A DNA stretch of 64,000 bases, taken from Beaufortia kweichowensis. Lineage: Eukaryota > Chordata > Actinopteri > Cypriniformes > Gastromyzontidae. Shown piece by piece: positions 1 through 15,136 of this stretch. Below the pieces are notes generated by a model that was given only the letters and a program-made list of their open reading frames with translations, did not search any database and was not told where the DNA came from. Both the position numbers and the translations under genes were made by a program. The DNA lies in the NCBI GenBank assembly GCA_019155185.1, contig CM032809.1:7956621-8020620 (forward strand), read 5' to 3'. Position 1 is the stretch's first letter. Every line of letters starts with the position of its first letter.

Positions 1-60
1 GGCCACGCCCCCGCGTTTCACCTCAGCTGTTTGGTAAACGTAAAGGTAAATAATTGCCGT
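1..60. promoter_or_regulatory. GC-box-like sequence at window edge
   Basis: A GC-box/KLF-type sequence (GGCCACGCCCCC) opens the window, and a possible splice donor (AAAG|GTAAAT) follows near position 45. This could be the end of a promoter and a short 5' untranslated exon of a + strand gene cut by the window edge. Nothing downstream proves it. Confidence 0.2.
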
Positions 61-196
61 TTTTACCTGTATGTTGAGGTAAATCCGTTGTTTTATGTAT
101 CGTGGATCAGATTTTTTTCTCCATCAGAGCATTTTTAATCGGAGTTTAATTTGATCTGTATCAAGGGACCGTTAACATTGATAGTGGCGTGTAGCT

Positions 197-288
197 ATGT
201 CGAAATCTGAAGCACTACGGAGTCAGAGGACACCAAGACATGGCCTCAAAAGACATGGATGTCAGCCTGAAACCAGTTTCCCTAATCG
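197..288 (+). other. Candidate first coding exon of an unidentified gene
   Basis: An ATG at 197 opens 30 basic, serine-rich codons (MSKSEALRSQ...) and reaches a donor-like CG|GTACTG at 288/289. The GC content is higher than in the flanks, and a GC box lies about 190 bp upstream. I do not recognise the protein and no second exon could be joined in frame. It may be the first exon of a long-intron gene running rightward, or chance. Confidence 0.2.
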
Positions 289-289
289 G

Positions 290-2476
<2,187 letters not shown>

Positions 2477-2504
2477 TGTGCAAATGTGTGTGTAAGTGCG
2501 TGTC

Positions 2505-2680
2505 TGAGTGCAAGTGTATCAGTGAAGCGGTTGGGTCTGAACTCCAGGTGGGCCTCTACTGTTTGTACCCTTGAGCAGCTACTTAACCTGATTTGCTTCA
2601 GTGCCGCCCCAGCTGTACTAATGGCTAATGTGATTGTGGAAACAGAGGCCTTGAATAAAGGCATCTGCCAGGCAAATCGC
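2505..2680 (+). mobile_element. Degenerate tRNA-derived SINE copy
   Basis: A box-B-like segment (GGTTGGGTCTGAACTCC) comes first, then the fish-SINE body motif CCCTTGAGCAGCTACTTAAC, then a tail resembling ATAAAGGCATCTGCCA. I recognise this order from abundant teleost SINEs. The copy is old and lacks a clear box A or target-site duplication. Confidence 0.55.
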
Positions 2681-2689
2681 TGGTAATAT

Positions 2690-3040
2690 TGTGCAGTGTC
2701 ACAACTTAAAAACTAGATTTAGATTGAGGAACAAAAGGGTGGAGAAGGGAGACAAAGGAAATGAGAAAAAGGAAGATGTAGCGAGACATTAAAAATTAGA
2801 TTACAAAGATGGATGACAGCAGAAAATGGGAGAGAGGAAAAGGACAAGTCAAAGAATAGACAGCAAGAAAAAGGTATAGCAAGAAATGCCAGGAACAAAT
2901 AAGATCAAGAGGAAGATAAAAAATTCGGCTAAATATCATTTTAGTTTTTTGCTTTAATTGCTCTTTTCTGACAAAAATGCTTTATTGGTTTTGTGGTCTG
3001 GATGTGACTTATATACTGCGCTACATTGCTGTTAGTTTAT
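2690..3040. other. Purine-rich non-coding stretch
   Basis: The + strand is strongly purine-rich from about 2720 to 2920 (GGAGAAGGGAGACAAAGG-like sequence) next to the TC microsatellite. No gene or structured RNA is visible. Confidence 0.5.
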
Positions 3041-3140
3041 TAAAGGATTAGTTTAATCAAAAATAAAATACTGTCATTATTCAGTCACCTTCATGATGTT
3101 CAAAAACCTGTATTATTTTCTTGCTTTTGCAGAAGGATTA
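3041..3140 (+). mobile_element. Palindromic MITE, left-end fragment
   Basis: The sequence begins TTAAAGGATTAGTTTAATC, continues through TGTCATTATTCAGTCACC, and ends near an AAAACCTGTATTATTTTC segment. It matches what I recall as the left arm of a very common cyprinid palindromic element whose intact form begins TTAAAGGGATAGTTCACCC. Related pieces lie at 16228-16400 and 24440-24525. Confidence 0.65.
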
Positions 3141-6100
3141 CTAAATATCTGTTTTGTTGACTTTTTTATAATAGATGTAATATTATGACTCGCTTTAACA
3201 CTTAAAAAATTATGTGTGGCTCCCTGATTATTAACTCAGATCTAGATAAATCTGCATTTTGATAACACTTCTTATTAAATAAAGATGTGTCAGTTGTGAT
3301 AAGAATTCACAGTACGATGAAGTCATTTTTATATTGACTTATATTGACATCTATTGCAGGAATAGAAAACATGCTTGATCTTGGCTGTTAGTTAATACAG
3401 AGAGTATTCAGGACATTTTGTTAACTGCTCAACAGTATAATTCAAAGTTCAAACTTATTAAAAATAGTGTCAATCCCAATCAATCACTGTGTGAACACAG
3501 CCAAAAAGCAACTCAGTCTTTGGCAGGTGGGACAGTTTATTCAATAGGCCCATCTGAGATGACTGAGCAAGCTTTGCAAAACGCTGACTCAAAGCGGACC
3601 ATCATGCAGTTCAATAGGAAATTATGATTTGACAGTCAGAAGGTGCCAAGGCATGAGACATCAAAACCAAAGATAAATGCACTTTCAGTGACTTCATCTT
3701 GCAGATATTGAAAGAAAAGAGAGATACCAGGTAGATATCTGTGTGTGATCAGTGTAGCCAAGATTGACAAGGTATGTGGAGATTATTTATGTAGTTTTTT
3801 AGAGAAAAAAAGAGAAAACAATATATTGAATGACAAAGTTGACACATATTTGAGTTTGTCTTCTTTGTGACTTGTTTATTGCAAATTCTTAAACCACTTT
3901 ATTGTGAGCAAAATTTTGTGTGGAGGCTGTGTAAATATCTCACACTCCAAGCAAATTACAATTCAAAAACCATTGGAGATACCAAGAAAATAAATAACAT
4001 TATCTAAAATACAGTTTAAGGTAAAATTGGCAGGGAAACACAAATGTTTAATTCAATCCAACTATTCAGAAAATAACAAGTAATTACTTACATACTGTAA
4101 GCAGTACTACCAGTTCAAAATTGATGGTTTCTAGTTTCTACTTGCTATTTATTGACTATATGAAGACTATTGTATCAAACCACAAATAACCAACTCTTTA
4201 AATCAGCTTCGAAGTTCACACAGGGCCACTTCTCTCAGCTTCTTACAGATTTCGTTGTGTACAGCAAAGCAAAAACACAATCAACATACGGGTCAATATC
4301 TGGCCACGCACCAACCGTCTCTACTGACCAAGCAGCAATGGGGCCGATCGATTAAGGAAGTAATTAAGTAGGACTCCCAATGAATCCATGGGTGGTCATC
4401 GCTTGTTTTGTTGTTCTAGGTACGTCTTTGTCTTTCTGCTCACCTCTCTCATTATCTCTTACACTGCGTTTGCTCCTTTGCCTGCTTTGATAAGATAAGC
4501 CGTTTAGTCCTAAAGGATTTCGAGAAATTTGAGTTTGGCCTTGCCTGAGCCACTAGTCTTGGAATGACTTTGCTGAGCTCGGCTCACTGTTTAGTCTGAG
4601 ATTAGTTTGAAAGTGACTGATGACTCTCACTGATTGATAAGGTGATGAGAATGTACCACCATGCACTAATGTTGATTTGTCTGCTCTGAAACATCTGAGA
4701 GAACACATCCTCAGCTGAGGTTGGACACAGGATAGATCTGTTAGCTTGACAAAAATGGAAAATAAATCTTTTCAAGTGATTCATCTGGTGTTTCAAAAGA
4801 AAATGTTTAACGTTTTAAACAGCGCAGTAGTTAACTGAGTTAACTGTCCAATGTCCTTGAGCACTAAAATTATTATCTGTATTGAAGTTGTTTTTTTAAG
4901 TCTTCAACTTTCATGCAGTTCTCTGCAGTTATTGAAGCAGTTTTTATAGTGGAAAATCATTTTAAAGCACTTTGAGGTGTTTTAGTGCGAGTTTTATTGG
5001 GGTGATGTCAAACGTCTTTCAATCTTTTCAGGGTATTGAAGTGCCAGAAATGATGACTTATATGCGTCATAATTATTATTATACAATGGAGGTTAATTCA
5101 ATGTGATACGGGACCAAAACGCTATTATAGTAATGGCTCCTTTGGTGATGAAGATTTAAAGGCAGTAGTTAAACTCTGATTAGATTTTATAGTGACAATA
5201 TTTAACTTTATAGTCAGCATTTTTATTTGTGATGAAGTAAGAATTTCAGTTTTACACCCATTTCTGAATCAACTTCAAAGATTTGATGTGCATTAACCAA
5301 TAGTATTCTCTTATTGTTTGACTTACCTGTATATTTCTTTTGCCTTCAGTATAAATGTGATTCCAAAGGTTCAAGATAAAATAATGGTGCTGTTGACCTT
5401 TTTTCCAGGGACGGCAAGATGAAGGCAGGTGGGAGGTAGAGAAAGGCTTCTACACAAGATTTAGTGGTAACACAGGGGATCAACAGAACCCTCAGGGAGA
5501 ATAGATGAAATGTCACATTGGCTATCACAGAGAGGGCTCACTTTGTGTGTTTGTGTGTGTGTGTGGAATATGTGTTTCTCTCAACATAATTTTTCATTTG
5601 GCTTTTTACAAGTGGGTGATAATGTTAGCATTTGTGTTTGAATGAAACAGAAACCCTATTTTTCGCTTGGTCATTTGCTTGTGTTCTCAAAAATTACATT
5701 CATTTCAGCCATCATATTTTGCAGAGGGCAACTCATTGGCCCTTGCTGACAGAGGAAGGAGAATTCAATGGGTATTGATTGAGGTGGGCATAGCAGGTTG
5801 CCCCCTACTGACTTAATCAGTGTGGTTGTGTGTGTGTGTGCATACGCCCTACGGGGTGACCAGCCACTTTCATCTCACATAACTATGTTAAACTTCATTT
5901 TCAACAAGCTACGGCTATGGTTTATTGTGCTTTGAAGTCAACATTAAATCTGATTCATAACCTTTTTGACTTACAGGTATGTGGCAAATTTCTTAATTAA
6001 TCAAGATCTTAATGGTGATTCATGGATTGGATGGATCCCATGAAGTGCACGTATGCTAGACTTTAGAAAAGTAAAAAATGTTGGCTTCACGTTGACTTTA

Positions 6101-6948
6101 AATTCTCCTTGAGCTCACCAATCAGATGTTTAACTGCACTGTATGAATTTTAGATCACACTGCAGAGTTACAGAAGGTTCCATAGGCTGTCCGGTATTTA
6201 TAGAGAACTCTGGAGACCGGCGACCACCTCAGGAGTTTTCAGTTGCCGGTACATTCACCGGTGAGGTGAGTCGCGGGCCAATCGTGGATTCTGTTGTTAA
6301 GAGCCCTGGGGCGGGAGGGTCAGTGGGTCAGTCTGTGGTGTCTCGTGCCTCTGCGCTGGCAAGGCCTAAAGGAGGCGAATGACCTAATTAGCTGTCTGAA
6401 TAATTGCCTGAAAGTCTGTTTTAGGTCCAGTGGGGTCAGTTCTGTGTGTGTGTGGCCTGAAGTTTTTCTTTCTTAGAAAAGGAGATGAATGAAGCAAAGA
6501 GATCTCAAAAGAGAGTGTTTTGTGATTGCATTTGTGTGTTTTTGTTTGATCTAATGTGCATTTGTCTAGGATAAACCTGCAGACTGTGTTCCAAAACCTT
6601 GAGGCCTGCCTTGCTGTATACTGCCTACATAGGCAACTATTGGTTTTAGTTGTGTCTTCTCTGTTGCTAAGTTAATGGTGTGTGATACTTTGATAAACTT
6701 AAACACATGGCATATGCAAATATAGGGTGAAATTGATCATTTTAGGTTAGACTGAACTATTATTTTATGTGATTCTCCCCTATGAGAACAGAATATCTTA
6801 AAGGTCTTTTAAAAGTGAGACAGTGTAATCATGTGTGCCATGTATAATGCATTGCAATGATGCCTACATAGGCACCTCACTAGGTTTTAGAACAGAGTAG
6901 TGATATCTTGCTTTACTGCACTTACACATCTTCTTTACAATCTTTCAG
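3141..6948. other. Non-coding stretch with one weak exon-like segment
   Basis: Mostly AT-rich intron-like DNA with short GT runs near 5550 and 5830. At 6155-6269 an acceptor-like TTTTAG and a donor-like GAG|GTGAGT bracket an open frame (TEGSIGCPVF...), but the product is not recognisable and no partner exon was found. I see nothing else supportable. Confidence 0.45.
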
Positions 6949-7013
6949 CCCAGCAGAGAGATGTCTTCAAGAAGGATCTCGCCAACCATCCAGACCTGAG
7001 AAACCATGTCAAG
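6949..7013 (+). other. Candidate internal coding exon, unidentified gene
   Basis: A strong acceptor (ACAATCTTTCAG) and a donor (AAG|GTATAA) bracket 65 bases. After two bases they read QQRDVFKKDLANHPDLRNHV then K, with one frame fully open. The charged, helical composition resembles a true internal exon. I cannot name the family, and no neighbouring exon in a compatible phase was established. The host gene, if real, would run on the + strand across the first 15 kb. Confidence 0.4.
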
Positions 7014-10000
7014 GTATAATGAGCTACAGTCATGTTTTTTTCAGAACCTCATACCAGTGCAAAAACAAACGGCAGCTTTAGGCTGTGTGGCTGATCAATT
7101 GCCGTCACGGTAGAATCACACAGATTTTATGGCATAACATCTCATGTTTTTCTCATTCTGAACGCTGTTTGGTTATTGCATCAGAAAAGTTGGTCTACAT
7201 TTTCGCCTCTTGAGTTAGTTCAGCTTCCCTGGCCTAGCTTCTCATGGGAGTTTTGCTGAATTTTTAGAATCTGATTATGGCTTCGGATGGGTCTCAAATC
7301 CTTATCTGCCTTAACACAGTTTTAGGATTGCACTTTTTGTGGATAATGCAAAACCACAATGCATTATGACAATCTCTCAATTGTTTTAAAGTAACTTTAT
7401 ATAAAGTTTTAGTTAAAGAAGGAACTGTTAATTTTGAATAAATGTGTATTTATTTTGTACTAAACAGAATTGATTGGAAGTAGTTCTATTCAATTTAAAG
7501 TGTAATGTCTTTCTCAATATTTACGTGTATTCGCTCAGCTACCTGTTAATGTCAGAATCAATATAAGCAATTTAAAGTTGTTTTAAAGAAAGTTCACAAA
7601 CCAGCATGAAGTCACACGGTTGGCAATGACATTGGGCTGAATAAATAATGACAGATTTAGTTTTTTTGCATTAACTAATCCATTAAGATCCCCCCGCCAG
7701 CCACGGCTTTAACACTTCCTGAGCTGCGTGGGTTTATTGTTGCTTTCTTTGCACTTCCTCTATTGCTTACGCTGCTTATTAGCAGAGCTCTGATCTGTAG
7801 GAGTGTGACGCTGGTCCTGTGGGAAATCAATGGCTAATCAGAACGAGGGTCATCCAGATCTTCTGTAGTGATTCTGCTACAGGCGTAGCTTCGGTGATTC
7901 TGGAGCCAAATGAATAGCGTAGTAAAGACATACGCTTTCGGACCTTAATCGCCTAACCAGTCAGGGATAAGCAGTTCTGCTTAGCGCAGAAGTAATGTGA
8001 TAGAAATTGGCCCGGAAAAGAAACCTAAAACATTCCCACTGAGGATTCAGTGTTTGTTTGGGTCTAATGAGTTTTTTAGTGTGGTGTGACACCGGAAATG
8101 TGCTTGTGTTTATACTGCTAACCTCTGCTTTATCTAACAGATAGCGAGCAAAAGAGAAGCTTTGCCTTTACAGTTTTATATTTAATAATATGAACAGGTA
8201 AGATTACCTTATCGCCTTTTATTGAAACGAACACCACAGATGGTTTTGAAATGAAATTGGGTTGCAACACTTAATAATGTTGTAGAGAGTCACTAAGAAA
8301 ACTAAAATCTGTTTGATTTAGCCGAGTGGGGTTTACAGAGATATCAAAAGCCTCACGACGGCTGCTTATTACTACAAAGAGTGCTCGATGACACAGAGGA
8401 GGGCGATGTTTTACAGAGTGCCAAGCTGTACCGCGCTATTGATTGGCTCGTGAAGAGGTCCTCGTGCAACGAGAGCCAGCGCTCAGCTCTCCATTACGAT
8501 AATTGCGTTGTGCATCACATCTGTCGCATCAGCTCTGGCATAACCAATGAATGCACAGTGACGGTAATGATTCTCCTTTGTTTAAAACCATCTTCTGTCC
8601 CTTTTTAATGCTGATGATGGTGCATTGCGAATAGATCTAGCAGGCCGTACAGAAGGATAACAATGCAAATGATTGATTGTCAGTTTTTTATTTTGGTCTA
8701 TGCACTATGCAATTCTGTAACTATATGTATTCAACCTCATGTTGCATTTACATTTACATTTAATTCTCAGAATTTAAGATTTTTCTCTCTTTTAGTTCAT
8801 AAGTGTGAATTGGAATTCAATTCACCACACATGGATTTAAAGGTCAAACTCACACATTGTAGGAAAAAAAATTCAAGAAAGAAACATGCCCAGAGGAGCA
8901 CAAACATGTACAATCGCACAACATTTCCTTTAGGGACGATCAGATAACCGTTCGCATTTACCACCGGGGCTTAGCCCCTGTTTCTGTTTGACACGCTGGG
9001 CGTGTCCCAGAGGAACCTACTTTTATATAGCAAACATTTAGAATTAGCATTTTGGCAAAAGGGCAGCGGGGTTCTCCTGTCAGAAATGTTTAAAGGTCAC
9101 CAGGTTTCCTGCTGAATCGAGACTCCAGCAGTGCTGTGATGTCACTCATCTCTCCTCACCTCTGCGGTCAGTGAGGGCATCAGAAATTTAGCGATTACTC
9201 GTGTCTATCTCCGGTTACGTTACAAGGGTCATTTAGCACTAAGATTGAAGGCTGTAATTGGTTATGGGAGTTCTGACACTGAAATATGGGCTGTGTCTCC
9301 AAACCCAGAAAGCATGGAATACATCCACCCATACACAGTCACTTTGAATTTTGGCTAGTAGGAAAAGCTGAGAGGACAGGCGCTGAGGCATGCAGGCTCA
9401 ACTTCAATGTGCTGGTCTGTTGGGGCTGGTAGAGCGCTGCACGGCTGTCTGTCTGCAAACCAGCCAGACGGGGTCCCCTTCGGAGACGACCTCCAGTCGG
9501 GTGGGAGGTGTGCGTTCGTGCTTGTGTCAGGAGGGAGATGTGGGTGGCGTTTTTGATGGGCTACATGCTTACACGGATGAGTTAGCTAAGCCGAGAGATA
9601 ACAGAGACATGTAGTGGCTTTAAGAACGAGGCGAGGGTTCAGTGGAGAAGAGCTCCAGCTGTTGTGAGTGTGTAATCATTGATAGAGACGGCAAAGTCAT
9701 ACTTCAGGAAAGCTTAACTTTAATTCTAGCCGAATAGATACATCAACCTGTTGATGTTACTTTTGACAATAAATTGAATATGTGTAGTATTAAACAGAAT
9801 CTGAAGCATCTGGGCAGATTTTATTTTGAAAGGGTAGTTCTGCTTTATTCACTTTCACTGTGTTCCTAGCATACAAATGTGTTTTCTGTGGAAGACAAAT
9901 AAAGATGTATTACAGAATATCCAGGCTCCTCAGATCAGATTTTAGGGATAAAGGGTTATGGACTGCTTTTACACTATGATGGATTTTATTAGATTTTTGT

Positions 10001-10080
10001 GCTTGATATCTAGCATCGGTCCTCATTATAATGCAGGACAATTTTGCAGTATTTTGTGTTTTACAGAATGGGGTTTGGAA
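7014..10080. other. Non-coding stretch with GC-balanced blocks
   Basis: Two blocks (about 7685-8050 and 8340-8590) are less AT-rich and free of simple repeats. They look like conserved non-coding or cryptic exon sequence. The second holds a 75-codon open frame ending near GACG|GTAATG, but the product is unrecognised. The rest is ordinary intron-like DNA. Confidence 0.4.
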
Positions 10081-10082
10081 TG

Positions 10083-10480
10083 AGTAAATGTTTTTTTACA
10101 GTAGGGCAATTCCAGCTGTATGGATGTGACGTTTTCAGTCAAAACTTATCAATTATAACTTATAAAAACTTCTTAAAATTTTTAGCATGCGTTTATAGAC
10201 GTGACAAAAAAAGTTTTTAAGAGGCAACATACTTTGTAGGATTTCTGTTAATTAAAATGCACAAACCACAAGTAATAATACCCATCAAATGAAGAAGAGA
10301 CGACTCTTCAAGAACATAAAAAAGTTATTTTATTTTTATGTGCCCAGTTAAAAGGGATATGGACTTTATATGCGTGTATTCTGAAAACAGCACTTTACCT
10401 GACTAGGGAAAATCATGCTTTAAACATATAAATGCTTTTTAAAGACCACCAAATATTGACATCTGAGCTATCAGTATGCA
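10083..10480 (+). repeat. Unnamed interspersed repeat, copy 1
   Basis: This is the longest direct copy of a family seen three times here. Shared landmarks, in order, are CAATTCCAGC, GTGACAAAAA, GAGGCAAC, TAGGATTTCTGT, TGCACAAACC, AATAATACCCA, a GAAGA-rich stretch and AACAGCACTTTAC. The same order appears inverted at 12120-12600 and direct at 32462-32775. There is no coding capacity, so it is probably a non-autonomous element. Confidence 0.75.
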
Positions 10481-11762
10481 GAAAACCTTTCGGCAAAAAA
10501 GTTGTTTCATGGTAAGGTTGACATTTGCAGGGAATTGTCCAGTAGTTATTTTTAACTGTGACCTTTCTGCCACTTCCTTATACAGATAGAGGTGACAGGA
10601 CATAATAGAGAGAAAACGGTGCAATGGAGTTGGAAAACGTCATGATCCAAACTTAAACTTCAGTCGTCTACGTGAACACCACAGCGTGTGCTCCAGCATT
10701 CAGTAAATATAATGTAGTTAACAAAACATATTTCCCTTCAGAATCCATCAGCAACTGGTGCCTTTGATTGATGTTACCAAATAGCAATTGTTGTGTTTAA
10801 ATAATGAATGAAATGCACACGTTACAGTAAAATAACCATCTTCAGGTTCTATAAATACCTCTTGACATTGAGCACTTAACTGTGCCGCTTGACTTCTTAA
10901 TAGCTTATGTGGCATTTACTGTAAGTGCATATTGATGGATTTCTACTCTATTATATACCTTCACAGCTTATCTATCGCCACAATGTAGATATCACACATC
11001 ACCAGCAAAGTGTGTGTCAAATCTCTAATTCCACAGTGTGAGCTACAAGCACAGCTCAGCGTGGATCCTCACCGCATTAAGTGTATTCAATTTCAATCTG
11101 ACATCTGGTCATTATCATCTTGCTTTCTGCCCCCCATATACTTACTCCCTCTCCATAAACAATTCCATTTGAACGCTTCTACTGCTTTTTACATTTTCCA
11201 GCATCTTCCCAGCTCTTCTTCTCTCAGTCCCCTCCTCCTATTCGTCCTTTAGTTTTACATCGGAGCAGGTGAGGTAATCACAGAGATGCTGAGTTGGAGA
11301 TAACAAGCCGATGGGGGATTCTTCACGCTGCGGATGCGACGCCCAAGGCTCAGTGGAAGAGGAGCGATCCAGCACAGATGGTGATGCACCGTGATGAGGG
11401 ACCGTGGGCACGAACCCTGTGCAGCCAAAGATCCGTGAGCCTTATTGTAAAGGTGAGGCGTGTCATTTTGCACTAATAGTGTCACCAGAATTGCAAACAC
11501 TCCCCAATTCGATTTGGTTGGACAAATAACGAATGACGCCCCAAAGTCATGCTGTTGGTTAAGCCAATATTATAGTCTGAGTCTGGACGTCATGCATCAA
11601 CACTGAAAAATTAAACACTAAATTTACTGTAAGACAACAAAACTAATTTGAAACTGATCCAGATATGCTAGTGTGAATATGAAAGCCCATGTTTCTTAAT
11701 GATCACACACAATGCTACATGGTATGTCTATCAGTGTAGGCCATCTGTGTCAGTGCATCTCA
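10481..11762. other. Non-coding stretch with two weak exon-like segments
   Basis: 11202-11268 has a good acceptor (TACATTTTCCAG) and donor (GAGCAG|GTGAGG) around one open frame. 11282-11453 ends at GTAAAG|GTGAGG and is GC-richer than its surroundings. Neither product is recognisable and the two do not form a convincing gene. They might be untranslated or non-coding RNA exons. Confidence 0.3.
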
Positions 11763-11880
11763 TTTACATTTATGCATTTTGGCAGGAGCTTTTTATCCAA
11801 AGCGATTTGTTCACTGAGAATCGAACCCATGACCTTGTCATTGTTAACAGCATGCTGTACCAGTTCAGTCACCTGCATGC
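11763..11880 (-). mobile_element. tRNA-derived SINE, minus strand
   Basis: Read on the - strand, a tRNA-like head includes box B (GGTCATGGGTTCGATTCTC, complement of 11816-11834). It is followed by the tail AAGCTCCTGCCAAAATGCA and then TAAATGTAAATG, the common teleost SINE 3' end. Box A is degenerate. Tail fragments of the same family lie at 49172-49206 and 61770-61820. Confidence 0.75.
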
Positions 11881-11885
11881 CACCT

Positions 11886-12119
11886 GGCTATTCTCATGTG
11901 CTGTGTATCATGTGTAGGAACAGAACTCATTTAAACAGATGCAATGTTTTATTTATATTTCATGTTTTATCACATATATCCAGACCACAAATCTAACTCT
12001 AAATTTTCTGGAATATAAAGAGGCTTTTCTCAGACTTAAGGCCCTAGATGAATATATGTATAGATATGTTAGGTCACACTTAAACTGTATAATATTGTTA
12101 ACCTCACCATGAAAAATAA
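11886..12119. other. Non-coding gap between repeats
   Basis: AT-rich sequence between the SINE and the inverted interspersed repeat. Nothing supportable is seen. Confidence 0.5.
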
Positions 12120-12600
12120 AGTTTCATCATACTGCTCAGGTTAACAGTATTTGGGAGTTTAAATATCCATGTAAGGTCTCAGCTTATATTATGTTTAAAT
12201 CATGATTTTTGATAGTCATGTAAAGCACTGTTTTTAAAATTTTCACATACGTAACAGTATAAACAGACACATGAAAACTAAAATAAAGTAACTATTTCAT
12301 GTTCTTTAAAGAGTCATCTCTTCTTTGTTGGGTATTATTGCTTCTGGTTTGTGCATTTTAAGTCAAAGAAATCTAAGTATGTTGCCTCTCAAAATTTTTG
12401 TCACATCCATAACCTATGTATATTTACATTTCTTAAAATAGATCATGTATAGACTGTTTTTTTATGTCTGAACTCTAACAACAGGGCTTCAGTAAAATAT
12501 AAACAGATGGTTAAATATAGTGGTAATATATACTTTCTGTAAAAATCGATATTTTATACGTTTTGACTCAATGTCATGTCCTTAACGCTGGAATTGTCCA
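12120..12600 (-). repeat. Unnamed interspersed repeat, copy 2 (inverted)
   Basis: This is the reverse complement of the family at 10083-10480. It shows CTTCTTTGTTGGGTATTATT, CTGGTTTGTGCATTTTAA, GTTGCCTCTCAAAATTTTTG and TGTCACATCC, extending to GGAATTGTCC near 12600. Because copies 1 and 2 are inverted and about 1.7 kb apart, a transcript across both could fold into a long imperfect hairpin. Confidence 0.75.
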
Positions 12601-15136
12601 TTTGTTTCTGAGTGACAGATGAATGCCAAAATGCAGCATCAGATGTACAGCCTGTGACATTAAGGTATGAGAAACATTTTCTCATTCACATATTAAAAAG
12701 TTGAAAAGCATATTTTGATATTTAGATGACCTTCAGAAACTACAGTAAGATTACTATTGCATTGCATTTCTTGTGTTTAGCTTTGTTTTTGCCCTGCGGT
12801 CTGTGACCCCATCAGAACAGACAGCAGTTGAGAACTGCTGTATTACAAGATAAAGAGATTGCTGAAGAACGGTGAATAGATATAGACAAAGAGTCTGTGA
12901 GATGAATAGATAATACACAGTCAAAAAAGGTTTAATAAATAAAAGGTTGTTTGAAGGATGAGGGGACTAAAGACACTGGAATACATTCAGTACAGTAGCT
13001 ACGCTTTGAACATGTAATTAGCCAACACACAAAGAGACAGATAAGAGTCATCAACCAATACAAAACGTACGATTACAAAATGATACAAAGGAACTAAATC
13101 ATCATAATACACATCTCGTTATCGCGAACGCACAGAGTGAGGGTGTGAAAGTGAGAAAGATAAAAGGGTAAAAATGTAAACTGTTCATTTACAAAAAGTG
13201 TACATTTAAAAAAGTGATTATAGGCTTTGCTTATACAATCCTTAAAAACTTGTGTATGTATTTCTTTAAAATTGGTGTCAGAAAATCTTAATTGACTAAA
13301 TGTGATAATTTGAGTATGTAATTTACAGTCTTACAGAATGTTTGGAAGTTTAATCAAAACAATTTTATTTCACAAAATTATATTTAAGCAGAGAACATTA
13401 AATCAAGCACATTTGCATTAAACAGTATTTTACCTTACAATAGACAAAAAAGAGGAGAGAAACTGGTTGATTGAATGGATTGTGTTTGTTTATGTGCAGG
13501 TGAATGTTTGAAGTCAAAATCATTGTATTAGGGTTCACTTTATTAAATGCTTGATGGCCTCAACACAATAACATATTTGCGGATGGGAAAGCACAATTAG
13601 GTAAATTAGGATTAAAGGGGAAATGAGGCACATTTTCATTTTAATTAAATATGTTTATTATTTATTTCAGCAGATATGGTTCAGGGAACTGAAAAGATAA
13701 AATATCCAGCTGATCTGAAGTGCATGATGGAAAATAGAAGACGTGAGATGCGTAGATAACATCATGTTGGGCAATATTACAGTTTCAAGGGTTTCTTATA
13801 ATTGCCATTTGATGTTGCATTGCAATTCTGACGTTTTAAAACTAATACTAAGTATTTTATGATAATACTGTATTTAAATACATTTTGCATTGTTTTATAG
13901 TTTAGTTTTTGTTTAGTTTTTCTTTATTGCAAGTTGTTTTCTCTCGAAAGAAAGGCTCTGATTAAAATGATTAGATGTGTTTTTGAGTATCTGATGGTGG
14001 TCTTTCTTCATTATTATCCTGCTGGATAGGCAAAAGACTAGCGGAGGTACTGCAAGGTTAATGGCAAATTCACAAATGTTTTGCATCTATATTCAGATTC
14101 CTTGTGCAGTAGCTAAGCTTGTGTTGTTTTGCTCTTATTTTTTTAGAAAACAATATGAGATGCATGCCCTCCAAGGTACTGTATACAAAACAACAAAGCT
14201 GTTTGTTCGGTTTTATTCTCTGTAAGCTGAAAACATGAACATTTCCAGCAGTTGGAAACTTTTTTTATTCACCCTTGGGAAAAAGAACAGTTGTTCGATC
14301 AGAAAATGTAAACTTCTGTTTTCCCATAAACCCTGGAAAATCTGTCTTTGACCATGTCTGTCATTGCAGTCATGTTTATTCACCCTGAACCTACTTGTTG
14401 ACTATAGAAGATAATGTATCTTACAGTATGCTTATTTGCATCTATATTTATTTACACAAGCATGGTCATATTTTACTCTCAAATGTATTTTTTTTTTAAT
14501 TTTTACATTTTTGTCTTATTAATAAACATAAATATTTGATACAGTAAAAGGTGTTTACTTTATATTTAAAAAGCTGTTTTAAGCTAGGTACAATATTTTA
14601 GACAGAATAAAACATACTGTACATAAAAGCATAATAAAACTTACTTGGCTTAAAACTAAGTGATGAACTTTATGTGGCAGTAACCAGAGTATTCGGTTCA
14701 CATGGCAGTTCAGTTTGGATTGTTTTGTCCGCTATCATCGTGTCAGCTTTTTACTGTACACCACTAATAAACACAATGACATCACAAACAAAAGGGTGAG
14801 TTGGTATTGGTGCCTCCATGTGCCGCCAGGACTGTGTACTTACAGGGAAAGAAAGCAAAATCAACAGCTGGTTTTGAGGCATCAAGACGTTGTCTTCAGG
14901 ATCACTGGCAAAAACAAGGTGAGATTTCTTGGCTTGCTTCTTCAGCTATAATATTAAACTTCATGTAAGGTTGTACTTGGAAGGTTTTTCTATTTTTGTG
15001 CCAGAAAAATATATTGCCTTAAAATAATTACTAACCGGGATGATGACGTGCCAAAAAAAGTGCTATAATTGTGTCAGTGAAATTCAAATGTAATTATTTT
15101 AATGATTATCTTTATAGTAAAGGATCAGTGGTCATT
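12601..15136. other. Upstream region of the PI-PLC gene, no exon confirmed
   Basis: AT-rich sequence with short A and T runs. A possible 5' untranslated exon could end at AACAAG|GTGAGA near 14921, about 215 bp before the PI-PLC start codon, but there is no independent support. No TATA box or CpG-rich promoter is evident. Confidence 0.4.
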
